From Valencia hispanica (taxonomy: Eukaryota > Chordata > Actinopteri > Cyprinodontiformes > Valenciidae), in NCBI GenBank assembly GCA_963556495.2, contig OY747712.1, forward strand, positions 16,771,235-16,835,234: 64,000 nucleotides of DNA, given 5' to 3'. Shown here in pieces: positions 44,504-56,683 of the stretch. How positions within the stretch are numbered: position 1 is the first letter of the stretch; every line of letters begins with the position of its first letter. The notes beneath the pieces were generated by a model. The model searched no databases and was not told where the DNA came from. It was given only the letters and a program-made list of their open reading frames with translations. The position numbers and the translations under genes were made by a program.

Positions 44504-45006
44504 ATTAAAGGGGCTATATGCAATTTTCTGACATTTAAACTCGCAACTGACACCTGTGGCCAAAAAACGGAACTGGTCTTCCTTTCTGCTCGCTCTCGCA
44601 GCGCGCGCTCCTACGCCGGCCGTTTACAATCTTCGATCTTTTTCAGGCGCTTGTCAGGGGTTTAACTTTTTTAGTCTTATGTAGAGTTACTGTTGGTGTC
44701 AAAGTTGTCCTTGGTCTCTTCTGTGTATTCGCACAATCCATTGAACTGCTTGCGAGTGCTGACTAGCGGTGGCGGCACAGTGATCTGAAACATTTAACAT
44801 GAACGTGCTTGACGTCCACAGACAGCGTGGGAAAATCCGACTTGACAGAAAATAGGAAAAATTGGATACAGGCTTATAGGTGCACCCACTGTGAGCTGAC
44901 AAGGTGTCAGTATGCTCATCAGGAGATGTTTGAGTCATAAATGGTCAAATAAAAAGGCTATTGTTATGTTTATTTTGGGGAAAAAGTTGCATATAGCCCC
45001 TTTAAT
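44504..45006. mobile_element. 503-bp inverted-repeat element (MITE-like)
   Basis: Both ends read ATTAAAGGGGCTATATGCAA inward, as a near-perfect terminal inverted repeat (44504-44523 and 44987-45006). The inside has GC-rich patches and no transposase. The target duplication is unclear because the ends are palindromic around TTAA-like sequence. Non-autonomous DNA transposon; superfamily not assigned. Confidence 0.85.
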
Positions 45007-45215
45007 CTCCATGGGTAGGATTTTTCTCCCCAAACTGTGGAATTTTCTTATAAATCTTAAGCGTTTGTGCGCCTCTGCCATCAGTTTCAGCCTTACTTTG
45101 GAGGAGGAACTGCTGTCAGAATGCAAACTTTGGTGAGTGCAGTCAGAAAGAATTAAGCACATGAACCCCAGAACTTATTTATTTCCTTCTGTTCAGTCTG
45201 GTCTGATCATACTTA

Positions 45216-45715
45216 TGACCCTTTTCCACTATGACCTACTTAGCTCGACTCGGCTCCACTCTGTTAGGCTAAGGGTTTTCTGCTAGTAACGGCAACATGG
45301 TAAGCTACTTCTGTGGGGCTCCAAGCGTGCCGAGTCAGGGTGAAAAAGTGACAACAGAAAACTGTTGATCGTTAATTGGCCAGGGGGTGAAGTCACTAGT
45401 TGCATCACAAGCACAGCTCTTACACTCTCCTGAGCTTCTCTGCCCCCAGCCTTTTCTTGCTCTCTTGTTTTTGAGTCAGACAAAAAGCCACAGACTGAGC
45501 AGACTGTTCAACACAGCTTCCATTTCCCCATTGTTATGTTTTATTTGTGTCACATACAGATCTCGTTGCGCTACTTTTCAGACTCTGGGGCCACTTGCAA
45601 TATGATGACCGCACCTACTAGAACTGTTACTCGGTTGTAATGGAAACTACCCAAACTGTGTAGAGTCAAGCCATGCCAGTGAAAATGCTCCTTTATGGTA
45701 CCAGTGAAGCCGAGC
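45216..45715. mobile_element. MITE-like element with CTCGACTCGG ends
   Basis: The left end reads ACCCTTTTCCACTATGACC and TAGCTCGACTCGGCTCC. The right end, in inverse, reads GCTCGGCTTCACTGG and GACTCTACACAG. The pattern is that of a common teleost non-autonomous element whose ends contain repeated CTCGACTCGGCTC motifs. Exact borders are uncertain. Confidence 0.6.
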
Positions 45716-47559
45716 TGTGGTCTTTATTGAATCATGCAGTGACTAATCTAAGATTAAACTCTTTGAGTTCCTATTTTTACTTTTTTCAATACTTCTTCCT
45801 TTTTATCAAAAAAACATTAGGGTAAGTTCAGCTGCGTAAAAGGAAAACATAATATTACGACACTATTGAACACAATTGACCTACATTCTTCTGATTGTTT
45901 TCTTTCCTCCTTCTCTTTCGTCAGAATATGTCCACCACTCTTTGGGAGCACTAGCATATTGATACTGAGGGCAGAGAAAAGCCCATCCACCAGCCAAATA
46001 AAATGTTGCCACACAGAATCTGTATGTACGCCACTAAAAAATAATATCCTACAAAATATTGCATCTAAGGAATTTGTGTTTGGGAAACTGAACACATTTA
46101 TATTACAATTGCTAAGGATTCTCTTTCACATTTTGCATTTGAATTCTAGCCTGAACAACTTACAACTAATTCTTGCCCTCCAAGCAACTACAAGCACAAT
46201 TTGGAATTGTGGCTGCTTTTTTCCCGGTTGGAAGCCCTATTCTGATTAGAGCAGCGTAAGGGGCTGAGAATAGCATTTCCAAGTTATTCCTCCATCAAAT
46301 TATCTGATGACCATGTCTATGTGTGCATCATTTCATAGAAAAGCTACCCCTGCTGCTACCAGGTTTCTCCATGCAACATCAAGGACCACCACAGTGTGAC
46401 CATGGTGGTCTGGAGGTTTAAATCAGTGAAAGAACTCTCACTCACTGCAGAGAGAATCAACACTGGATACTTTTTGATGTCATGATGCAGTCTCATTCTG
46501 GTTTGAAGGAGGGGCTGTTTGCAAACCTGCTGCCTCAGAAGTCTATGTGTGTTGCTGATTTTGGGGGCTCACTTCATGCAGGGCATCAAGCCAAAATTCA
46601 AGCCAATACTTCTGTTTTGTGCCCTCATGGCAAAAGCTTTAGGACTCTCCATTAATCTGAGCTTAAGCTGCATGACTTCAAAAACAGATGCTTGAGGAGG
46701 ATAAGGTAACTCAGTGGGAGAGAAGTCACCTAAGCATCGGTCAGATAAGGAGAAAAAGTGGCAGTGTTGCTGAGTACTTTATCTCCTGGATGAGACTTTA
46801 TGGAAGGAATGTTTGTTGATTTAATCATTATTATCTCATTTTTTATGTATGAGTATTCCAAGTACAAATTAAAACATCAACCCAGCTTGTTAATAATAAT
46901 ATTATGAAGTGTTGCTGATTTTCAGGAGTTTGGCAACTAGGCCTTAGATACTTGACTTAATTGAAAGAACAGAATCCAGAATCCAGGGCTTTTTGGCTAC
47001 ACGTATGTGTTACAAAGTGGTCCTGTGTACTTTGTGATAAACAAGAATAAAGAAAGTGTTTCATTTTGTTTACATTGATTTAAAAATGTACAGTGTTTAA
47101 AAATGTCTTAATATGATGTTATCCATTGCACAGCTGGTGCATGCATTCACACAGCATTAATCTGCTGTTACCTGCTGCTGATTCTGTTATCTATAAATAT
47201 GCTTTTTCTTTAAATGTTACTACACATCATGCAGAATCGGATGTTTTATTTGCATCAGCGTCACAGAAAAGACACAAAAAACTAGACAACTTCTGCAATT
47301 TGCTGCATTTTTCCATTTTCTGCTTCTCATCTCACCTTTTCAACAGGGGCTCTTTTAGCTGAAAATAGCATTTTTTATTTTTTGGAAAAGATGATCTCAA
47401 AATTCAGCTACAACAGCACACTGGACTGTGGGCTACTCTGTTACTTTTACATTCAGGAGATGGAGGTCATCTCAGGTGTCTTACTTACAAGCACCAACAT
47501 ACTTCAGTGAGCCACTAAAACACAAAACAAAGAAGCAAGTTGTCAGTGGCAATAGGCAT
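45716..47559. other. Unassigned non-coding DNA
   Basis: No gene is recognised. The 127-residue plus frame (45866-46249) and the 92-residue minus frame overlap each other and show no motif. The stretch 46300-46700 contains phrases resembling old Tc1-like sequence but cannot be delimited. Confidence 0.4.
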
Positions 47560-47995
47560 ATAGGCAACAGGGCTTTCTGTCTTGGGGTCATGGACTCGAG
47601 AGGAGGGACAGTGCCTGTAAAACCTACAGAGACATGGTTGCCCAGATAAACTGACAAGTAAGGCAAGAGAGCGATAATCGGAGAAGCAGACCTCTAGAGG
47701 CCCACAGTAACTCTAGAGGTCTGCGATCCACAGGCCAGGATGGAAGAGGGGCATTGCCTCAGAAAAACCTTAAGACGTCTCCTTCTGAGTTTTCTACAAG
47801 TAGTGTAGGGGAAATGGCAAACATGTTTGGAAGATACTCTGGTCAGATGAAGCCTACAATATATGAATGCTGGAAAACTAACATCAATCATCACTCCTAA
47901 AACATCATCCCTAACATGAAACATAGTGGTCGGAGTATCATGCTGTGGATATACTATTCTTCAGCAGGAAAAGGGAAGCTGACTTTTGATTGGGG
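47560..47995 (+). mobile_element. Tc1-like transposase-region fragment
   Basis: Blocks matching the teleost Tc1 gene appear in order: CCCAGATAAACTGACAAG, GGCCCACAGTAACTCTAGAGG, GGCAAACATGTTTGGAAG, ACTCTGGTCAGATGAAGCC, GAAACATAGTGGTCGGAG and TCTTCAGCAGGAAAAGGGAAGC. Both termini are missing and the frame is broken. Confidence 0.8.
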
Positions 47996-48454
47996 TGGAG
48001 GATCCTCGTCCACAGACACAACATCAACTTAAGTATACAGATCAGAGTATAATCATCCAATCTGACAAATATTCAGCTATTTCACAAAGAATAATGTGCA
48101 AAATGTTGTGCATAAATGAGTGAAGATGGTATATGCATAACCCAAAGCCAGCTTTAAAAATGAGTACTCTACAAAAGTACTTTAAGGAATACTTTTATAA
48201 GCATTGTAAGTTCAAAGCTTGAGTTACTAACCTTTCCAGTTTCATGCTGTTTAGGGTCAATGTCTAATGGGATTTGATAAGCTGTTAGCACAATCCCGTC
48301 AATACACACATCTCTTTCTAATAGAAGATTACCACACGTTTCCAATGGACCAGGGCCAGTAAGGAAATCTGTCCAGATCATGTGATAATTTGTGGATCAT
48401 ATGACAAATGTAACAAATGCCTAATCAATAGATGTCTTCATGCTCTCACCATAA

Positions 48455-48931
48455 GTGCATCATTTATTATTCAGGAGCTTTATATATGCATATTGTATTG
48501 AATATCCAATGATGTCTCTTTTGGATATGTCTTCTGCACTGTGGACAAAAAGATTTATTTTACTGTGTGATGAAATGTTACATAGTTACCCCCTATTATA
48601 TGGAATATGCAACAAGGTTTGCTCTTTAGTCAAGCTTAGTATTTGCATTATGAGTTTTGTTCTCAACAATAAACACCATTTTGGGAAGCTGGTTAATTGC
48701 ATGTGGCAGTTTGGTCAATGGATCCAACAATTTAAGGCCGATTTCTGCCAACATTATGTTATGTTTGGGGTCATGTACCAGTATTTAATATGTTATTTCC
48801 ATCTCTGCCGAACTGCGGCAACTCGCCTAACATTTCATAAAAAGATGGTCATAGCAATAGGGTTAGAGCCAAATCTTTGCCACACTGTTTCTTGGCTTGT
48901 CTGCTTTCCTCTCATAAAAACATTTGCTTAG
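48455..48931 (+). CDS. Open reading frame of 158 residues, unknown, probably chance
   Basis: This is the longest open frame outside the transposons and the G-rich L1 tail. The product would be rich in hydrophobic, Cys and His residues, with several segments that could pass a membrane (for example YPLLYGICNKVC and YQYLICYFHLC). I recognise no family. There is no splice-site or promoter context that supports it. In AT-rich DNA of this size one such frame is not surprising, so it is most likely not a gene. Confidence 0.1.
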   Translation: MHHLLFRSFIYAYCIEYPMMSLLDMSSALWTKRFILLCDEMLHSYPLLYGICNKVCSLVKLSICIMSFVLNNKHHFGKLVNCMWQFGQWIQQFKADFCQHYVMFGVMYQYLICYFHLCRTAATRLTFHKKMVIAIGLEPNLCHTVSWLVCFPLIKTFA

Positions 48932-49263
48932 TCCCATTAAATTTTATGATTATGCATGACACAACTCACCAGATAGAAAAGTCTAACAACAGACACTAAA
49001 CCCAATTACTGTTGCACAAGTCTGGAGTTTGTTTGCTTTGTTTTATGGACTGGCTTAAATGATGGCAGAGGAGTGAAACCACCAACTGAAACTTCTTTTT
49101 TAACAGTCTGTTGGGGGTTTTTAACCACTCTGTATATAACATAACTTTAAAGGGTTGATTGATAAAATAATAATTGATTTAACCTATAAAGTTGGTATAA
49201 AAGCTTGAATCCATTTTTATTAGCTGGATTTTAATGTTTCTAAGTTTTTATATTGTTTAAGCC

Positions 49264-49741
49264 AAATTCTGATCCTACCATCTAAATGTTGCACCTAAAA
49301 TCAAGACTCTCGTGACCAAGCAGTGCTTCATTGTCCACTTTTGATGAGCCTGTGTGAAATGTAGCCTCGGTTTCCTGCTCTTAGCTGACAGGAGTGGCAT
49401 CCAGTGTTCTCTTCTGCCGTTAGCCCATCTGCTTCAAGCTTCGATGTATTGTTCATTCAGCAATGGTATTCCACATACTTTGTGATTAAGGAGTGGCTGA
49501 TTGAACTAATCTTGCTTTTCAATAAGCTTAAACTAGTCTGCCTATTTTCTTGCGACATGAACAAGGCATTTTCATCTATCCAACTGTCTCTCTCTGTTTC
49601 CGGCCATTCTCTATAAACCCAAGAAATCGTTGCCCCTGCTTCCAATTCTGATGCTTGGTTTGAACTGAAGCAAGTCATCTTTACCACATCTAGATGCCTG
49701 AATTAGATAAAAGTGTACCTAATAAAGTGTCCGTGAGTGTT
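49264..49741 (-). repeat. Teleost interspersed DNA repeat ending AATAAAGTG...GTGAGTGT
   Basis: The right edge reads AAGTGTACCTAATAAAGTG then GTGAGTGT, and the interior has GTGTGAAATGTAGCCTCGG, TTAGCTGACAGGAGTGGC and GGCCATTCTCTATAAACCC. I recognise this from an abundant teleost DNA-transposon repeat. Only part is present: the other terminus is absent and there are internal deletions. Confidence 0.7.
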
Positions 49742-50926
49742 TTTCATTCAGAGTACAGGCCATACATATCAGTGTTGCTGTTCTCTGCAAGAGAAGGCAC
49801 ACCAGAGTGAGTGAGAGTGAACCACATCTTTAGTTAAATTTATATAAAAAAAGTTTAGGTATGATTTATTATCAAAAAACAAAGGTATTGTTGCTGGAAT
49901 AAACCATTACTGAACATTACATTAACAAACTAGCTTGGTAAAATTTTATGACTATATCCTCCAAAATGATTTTTTTATAGCATACATGATATAAATTTTT
50001 TTTTTTTTCCAGCACGAGGAACTCTTTTCCCGGTTCTATCTCAAGATAAAGCTCTAATCATTGACTTTCAACGTGAGTGGTCTTTAGTACAGCTGCCTAA
50101 TCTTGTCTCTTGTCAGGAAAAAGTTGAAACTGAGCCCCAGTGATATAAGGTCTTTTAACAGGGAGTCTGGCTTACATATCATGGCGGATTAAATTGTCTC
50201 CAGTTCCCTTTAAAATAGACACTAGTAATCTCAGCTCTTGCACTTCTACTACGTAACTGTGCCGTTGGCTCCAAGCAAACTGTTTGCACCCCTAAAACTG
50301 GTCTAGAGGCTGATCTTGTCGCGGGTCATGTGAGTGGGATACGTGATGAGCAACGGGGGGAAATCACATTGGTATTCAGAACTTTCCCTAATACTCCAGG
50401 CGTCTGTTGAGTGTACCCCATCACGGACGCATACATTCCACACACAAATGTACATGGAGGCTCCATGTAGAATGTATGGCCTCTAACCCTCATACTTCCA
50501 GGCCGTAATTAAACACAGACGGTGTATTATATGACAATGGGCAGTTGCTGCAATTGAGATGAAGTATGTCACGGGCGCAAGGGGACCTCTGGGACCAATC
50601 TGAAGTCAAAACAGCCCTTTGAGATTAACGGGGTGGGAGTTCTAAATGTACCATCACTTGAGCAAGAATGTCACAGCTTGACATTATTTTTCTAAAAAGG
50701 CTACCAGCATAATTTTCTATAATGAGAAAAATTCCTGTGACCAGGAAGATTAAAAGCTGTCTCTCACCAGTTAGCCCTTCCCATAAAATGCTGAACATTC
50801 CGATGGACTCATACCAACTGGCCCTGAATGTTTTGAATGACTTTGCCTGGTCAAGGATCAAGAATAACACGCCTGAAAGTTGTCAGCAACATTTATTATA
50901 TGTAACTAACATGGAGGAACTGGATG

Positions 50927-50939
50927 ATCCTTTTTTCTG

Positions 50940-51029
<90 letters not shown>

Positions 51030-51042
51030 CTGACAAAAGGAT
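50927..51042. repeat. (AT)n microsatellite within a longer palindrome
   Basis: About 80 bp of uninterrupted AT dinucleotides (50945-51025) are flanked by inverted copies: ATCCTTTTTTCTGTTAATTA on the left, and the reverse complement of TAATTAACTGACAAAAGGAT on the right, with two mismatches. The full 116 bp is almost perfectly self-complementary. Smaller AT runs follow at 51041-51054. Confidence 0.92.
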
Positions 51043-51989
51043 ATATATATATAACCCTTCTAACCCAAAAATAAAACAAGCCATTGTCAGTGAAATTAAG
51101 CAAATTAAAAAAAAAGTCTTGTCTCCTTTTCACAGTAGTTTTATAAGACTCTTAACTCAATAATATCCCAATCCAGTTGAAAGTATGACTGTCCTAGCAT
51201 CCTTAACTAAACTCAACTACTGATTCCAATGTGCAACCAATTTTTAAAGGTTTGAATTTAAGACCCCAAAATTAATTATGAAAAATAACTCAAGTTTAAG
51301 TGGACATAAAAGTTTTGCTTGATTTAGTATGCTGTAGAGGAACAACACCCCATCAAGGGGAACAATTTTCATGCACAGGTGAAACTGGATATATGCATAC
51401 ACTTTATATCAATGGTCAAAAAATTAAGTTTTGGACTTTATTTGTAAAAAATTTAGTCTGTTTTCAATAATGCAATAATTGCCAAACTGCTGCACAAATG
51501 CTAAAATCTGTAGCCACCATTTTTACTTCTGTAATCAGAGCATGTTGTGTGTGACACCTTGTCTTCTGGGCATGCACACCATTTTAAGGCGGTGAACCGT
51601 TCACACTGGAGCGTGTTTGCTGTTGCATTTCAGTTATAGTGTGAACAAGCACACAAAAAAAAAAACGGATTTAATCAAACAATTGGAATTGAGAATTAAG
51701 ACCTGCAGTGTGATCATAGCCTTGGTAATGTGTTTTAAAATACTTTTAGAGGTAGTTTACAACACTTACTACCCTAGTGAAAGTTATAATGTTCTGATGG
51801 ACCAAGATAAATAGTTTTTTTCAGTGCTACGTTTAATCCATTTACAATATTGCAAATAAAAGACTAGATCGCCCAAATGTGGTTGGTTGAATTTGTGTTG
51901 TTGAGATTTCTGGTAGTTTTTTGTAAAGTTTCATATACTCCTTTTTTTTTTGCTTATATTAATACTTCTCGCTTTTTTCATGCTCTCGT

Positions 51990-52510
51990 TATTTGACAGG
52001 ACAGCATAATTGTCCGTTACTTTGCAAATGACTCTCAGCCATACTTATCTATGATACCAGATGGAACCAATCAGTTAGACTATAATTATGTCTTAAAGAC
52101 ATAAAGGGCGGAATGACTTTTAATATTCTGCCTCTAAATAAAGATAACATTTCAGTGCTGTTCTTACCCTAAATGCCCCAGACTAACGCTGTGTATCTGT
52201 TTGTTTACTCAGGATGCCATTACCTTGGCCTGTAACACGACTGTGAGAAACCTTGGAGTTATTTTTCACCAGTAAACCCTTTAGCCTGCATATAAAACCG
52301 CAGTCTCCTAAGACTGCCTTCTTTCACCTTTGTAATATTGCCAAAATTAGGAACATCCTGTCTTGGAAGAATGCAGCAAAAAACTACAATTTTATTTATT
52401 CATTCTTTTTGTTCAAGGCTGGTGCTTCCTAATTATCGGGATCAGCTAAAGCTCCAGCGGATCCACAGTGCTTCAGAGTGGATTCTGGCATACTATAGAG
52501 AAAGATTATT
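51990..52510 (+). mobile_element. L2-type LINE relic
   Basis: Same L2-type family as the copy at 17447 and 24361. Recognisable blocks: AACCAATCAGTTAGACTA, TGTCTTAAAGACATAAAGG, GGATGCCATTACCTTGGCC, CTTGGAGTTATTTTTCACC and AATATTGCCAAAATTAGGAACATC. The middle has a deletion around 52150-52200, and the element is truncated at both ends. Confidence 0.8.
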
Positions 52511-54236
52511 TTTGCTCCAATTTTAAATGTTTTTTTGAATGGTATTCTTTTTTAAATGGTTCCCACCTACAGTATATTTACAAAGACTGGCACCATATTA
52601 TTAGATTGTCTTTGGTTTTGTTATGTTTGTTTCATGCTCATGTTTTACTTTCTTAGTCTTTTATCAGTTTTCCATATTTACTGTTTCAGCCCCCAACACC
52701 TGATGCTAGTTTTCTAATGTTCCCACCTGAATCGTGTCAGTGGCTCACCTCATTCAGCAAGCAGTTATTGCTTTTCCTCATTCTGTATCATCTAATGGAA
52801 GTTTTATTCTTACTCCCAGGGTCTCTTCATGTTCTGGTAAGCTAAATTTTACATTTTTAAGATATTTATGATACAGCTCTACATTAATTAAAAAGAATAA
52901 ATACAAATGTTTTTATTTTATTAACTTAAACTTGTCTTCTGAAATTCTGGGATGTGATTCAGCTGCTTTTACGCCCAGTTAATTTGACTTATTCAACATC
53001 TTCTTACAGTATCTAGTATAAGAAAAACCACTTACTCTACCCTTCATATCATGTTGAAGGAACTGGCAGTCAACGAGATAAGATGATTATTCAGACTTTA
53101 TTTGCTTAAGCACAGGCCAACTATTTAGGCATGAAAAGCAACTAAAAGCACTGTTTGCTACCCTGCATCATGGGGCTCGTAGTTTATTTATAGTGCAATG
53201 TGACTCTAATTTAGGGCTGTTGAACTTCTAACAGAAGGGACAAAACATGAACTATGTTGAGGGCTAAACAGGGTTAATTTTTATGCATAAAAGTAAAACA
53301 GATGTGTTTAATCAAAGAAAAAAATTTTAACAGCTGGATATTTTTTCCCAGCAACACTATTAAAAAAGGGAGTCTATGTGTGTTTATACATTAATAAAAC
53401 CTAGATCTGCCAGGGGTCTGAATAATTTCTGTACACTAATGAAAGCTTCTAGGTTTTTTGCATTATGTCTTTAAATTTTTATTTCAAATAAAATGCAAAA
53501 ATAAAATAAAACAAAACAATATATGAATTCAGAAAGGTATCGTTTTTGTCTGTTATCTGTAGGAGCTAGAGGCTATCCTTTGTTCCAGACCAAGTCATTG
53601 CTTTGCAATTCTCAAGTCTCAAGTCTATCTTCAAGTCTCGAGTCAAGTCTCAGGTAAATTCAGGCAAGTCCGAATCAAGTCTCAATTCAAGACAAGCAAC
53701 TTTCAAGTCAAGTCCCAAGTCTTAAAATTAAAATTTCAATCCATTTCAGGTCATTTTTAAAAAACAACTTTGCAATTACATGTTCAATGTAAATCATAAA
53801 CCATGTGTTCTTTTCAAAATCTTTATTTATTTCAACACCAGATGAAACAAGTGCAACTGAACTTAGAAATTTAGAAAAACAAGATCTGAACTCACACCTC
53901 CATGTTGTACAGTTTAATCAAACTTAGCTAATAAGAATGGTTTTCCTTTGAACTATAATTTCACAGATTCACAGTTAAGGATTAAATATATTTTTCAAAA
54001 GAGTTTGAGTGATGAAATTTTCAAGATGATATTTAGTTTTTTAAGAGACACGGGTATTTACTTAAGAAAATAAGCATTAAAAACTATTCCAGTCCTCACT
54101 CCAGTCCAAAATGTGGCGGTAGTGCACCTCAAATTGTTTGCCAACAGCCATAAAATCAGAAGAAGAAGGGCACCTGGTTATTTGTGGGCTAATAATGAAC
54201 ATGCTAATGGAAACTACCACCAAAAGTCTTCAGCAG

Positions 54237-54422
54237 TTGGGGGTGGCACAGTGGTTAGAGCAGGTGCCCCATGTGCAGAGGCCTCAGTCCTCAACGCGGG
54301 TGTCCCCAGTTCGAGTCCCATCCCAGGCGACCTATGCTGCATGTCTTACCCCACCTCTCTCCCCCTTCAAAAACTCTGTCCACTGTCAATAAAGGCCACT
54401 CAGGCCATGAAAAAAAATTAAT
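54237..54422 (+). mobile_element. tRNA-derived SINE with target-site duplication
   Basis: The head has a polymerase III A box (GTGGTTAGAGCAGGTG) and B box (AGTTCGAGTCC) in tRNA-like spacing, followed by a body (GCATGTCTTACCCCACCTCTC) and a tail AATAAAGGCCACTCAGGCC with an A-rich end. A flanking imperfect repeat, AAAAGTCTTCAGCAG at 54222-54236 and AAAAGGTCTTCAGCGG at 54423-54438, is the target duplication. This SINE type is widespread in teleosts. Confidence 0.9.
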
Positions 54423-54619
54423 AAAAGGTCTTCAGCGGCAGATAATGTTGGATTGTCAGACTTGTCATGGACTAACTTTGATTTGAGAACATTATTTGGA
54501 CCATTTCTGTTTGAGATTGCTCTTTTCTGTCTACTATTAGAGGCTATGAAGGGTGAGTTTCACATTATTTTTCTTTCTCAGTTTGCTGTGTCTACAGGTA
54601 TGATTGTAATCTTGATTGG

Positions 54620-54650
54620 CATACATACATACATACATACATACATACAT
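54620..54650. repeat. (ATAC)n microsatellite
   Basis: About seven and a half uninterrupted ATAC units. Confidence 0.95.
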
Positions 54651-56683
54651 TATTGGAATCACAAGAATCTTAGCATTCCATCCATCTATCCATTATCTAT
54701 ACCAACTGTCCTATGCAGTGTCCAATGATGTATATGTATTTGTACATAGAAAGGGTGTCACAAGAAAAGGCAAATTTGATCCGGAACTACGTAACATCCC
54801 ACCAGGGGAAGGTAAGAACCTTAGGGGAACACTTTAAAGGTTGGATATGGAACACGACCACCATAGCGACATCTAGTGTGTGGAGGCTGTAGTTGCAACA
54901 GCAGAACAAGGTTTCCAGTCGTATGGATGCCAGGTTCTACACCGATACGTGAAGTGACCAGCCTGCACCATGTCCAGTGACAAATCGTACAGGGTTAGGA
55001 CTAATTACGAATAGTACGTTTATTTTACAATTTGAGTCCATCTATTGTAGGCTTCACCTAAACTCGCTCTGGTTTTTGATCTTCTCTGGTCATTCCTCTT
55101 CTGGCAAGGATAATGAAATCTCTAGGGCTCTGAAGCAGCTGCTTGACTTGCAGACTCTGCCATTTTCCACAGTACCAGCATCGCTGTGCCAAACGGACTG
55201 TTTACCGTATTAGGCAACCAGCAATGCTGGCCGCTATTGGCTGGTAGATGTAAACATAATGCCAACGTTGTGCCTCTCAAAATCTATATTTGATTATATT
55301 TTAATTCAAATATAATTTTTAAAGGATACGCTGTACTTTCATTTTGCATCCGTCTTAACCCCCCGTGGAAGTATATATATTTTTTTAAATAAAGCTTTTT
55401 ATTAAATTGTTCCATATTCAACCATTAATGGATTGAGTACGTGCAAAAAATTTTTATAAAATAAAACAAGACTTAATGCAATGGCTGAGGTATACTATTT
55501 ACCCTTAATATACTTTCCTGAAGGAGATGTGTCCAAACATATAATCCATCCTCAGATAGAACTTGACCCATTTCAGCATTATGATGAGGGAGACAGAGAG
55601 AATCTCTCTTCCCTGAGCTCAGATAAAGAACCCGCGTTCTGAAACAGAACTCCATTTACCATCCACCAACAATCCTGAGCTAATTGGCTGCCCGTTTTTC
55701 TTGGATGCGCTCAGAAAACCAGATTTAAAATGGCATGACAAAAATAGCATACATGTTAAAGCCAAACAGCATGATCAGCATAGCCCGCAGAACATTTGCT
55801 CAAAAAACGAAGTTAGTTCAAGTCACCTGTGGCATCATAGCAAAAATAAATAAATACTACCTAAAGTTTTTTGTTTTTTTAAGGACTTAACATGTCATAA
55901 GAAGTTGGACATTGTGCCATCCCTGTCTGTGACTCTCTTCTTGCATGATTTTAAATGTTGCACAGCGTAATAGACATAATTTAGTATTGGGAGCATACAT
56001 GTCGTTGGCTGCAGCGCTGTATAGAGACAGCGGGACAAGATGGCTTCTTTTTTTAAATCTAGCAATTTGATTGGCTGTTTTGCAGCTCTCACACTCATGC
56101 GTACACACAGTCAGTCTCCGGTTGTTAAGACAGGTGAAATTATGTAAAAGTGCGCAACTTGGAAATAATGGATGTTTAAAACTTTAATTATTAGGAAAAT
56201 ATTAAGTCTTTTCAAGTAAATAGGTTCAAGTCCGAATCAAGTCCCTATTCATTGGTGTAAAAGTCCAAGTCAGCAGTTGCTCCGGGGCAGCATTAGAGCA
56301 GGAAGCACACAAGCACTAGATAAAGTTATTTAATAAAAATATATCTCTCAATTGCACATTGGACAAAGCTTCTATTGATTTTTATCTGTGACCAGTCAAC
56401 AGGGAGTTGGTGCCCTATTTGGTAGCACTGCATTTGAATTTAGATTTGATTGATGGAAGGGGAAAAACTTTGATCCCATTGCTACTTGACACGCTGTTGG
56501 CTGGCATTTGCAAATCTGCCAATCTAGGAGTGGCATTCATTTTAAATTGGTGCTGATTGGCTGTATCCCCAAGTGCCAAGGCAAGGGCAAACTTAGCCAG
56601 CTAAATCTGATGCCAATGCGGAAGTGACAAAAATTGCAGTTCCCCCCTCATCCGCTAGGGGCTGGCTCCAGAAAGGAACAAGT

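Larger units (their letters stand above)
53590..56275. mobile_element. CAAGTC-rich interspersed repeat and intervening DNA
   Basis: Dense, imperfect CAAGTC/TCAAGT motifs occur at 53607-53725 and again at 56200-56275, in the same orientation. I recognise this style from a teleost DNA repeat whose subterminal regions are made of CAAGTC motifs. The 2.5 kb between holds a SINE (54237-54422), an ATAC microsatellite and unassigned DNA, so the two motif blocks may be the ends of one interrupted copy or two copies. Confidence 0.5.

Noticed and set aside
45866..46249. Plus-strand frame of 127 residues
   Set aside because: Overlaps a minus-strand frame of 92 residues, shows no motif, and no supporting signals are seen.
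48455..48931. A real host gene of 158 residues
   Set aside because: No motif, no splice or promoter context and hydrophobic composition typical of AT-rich chance frames; listed only with very low confidence.
50449..50475. Short palindrome ACATGGAGGCTCCATGT
   Set aside because: Seventeen bases with no context; palindromes of this size occur by chance in 64 kb.
53607..53725. CRISPR-like or satellite array (CAAGTC motifs)
   Set aside because: Units are irregular in length and the style matches a teleost interspersed repeat; a CRISPR array is not expected in a vertebrate.
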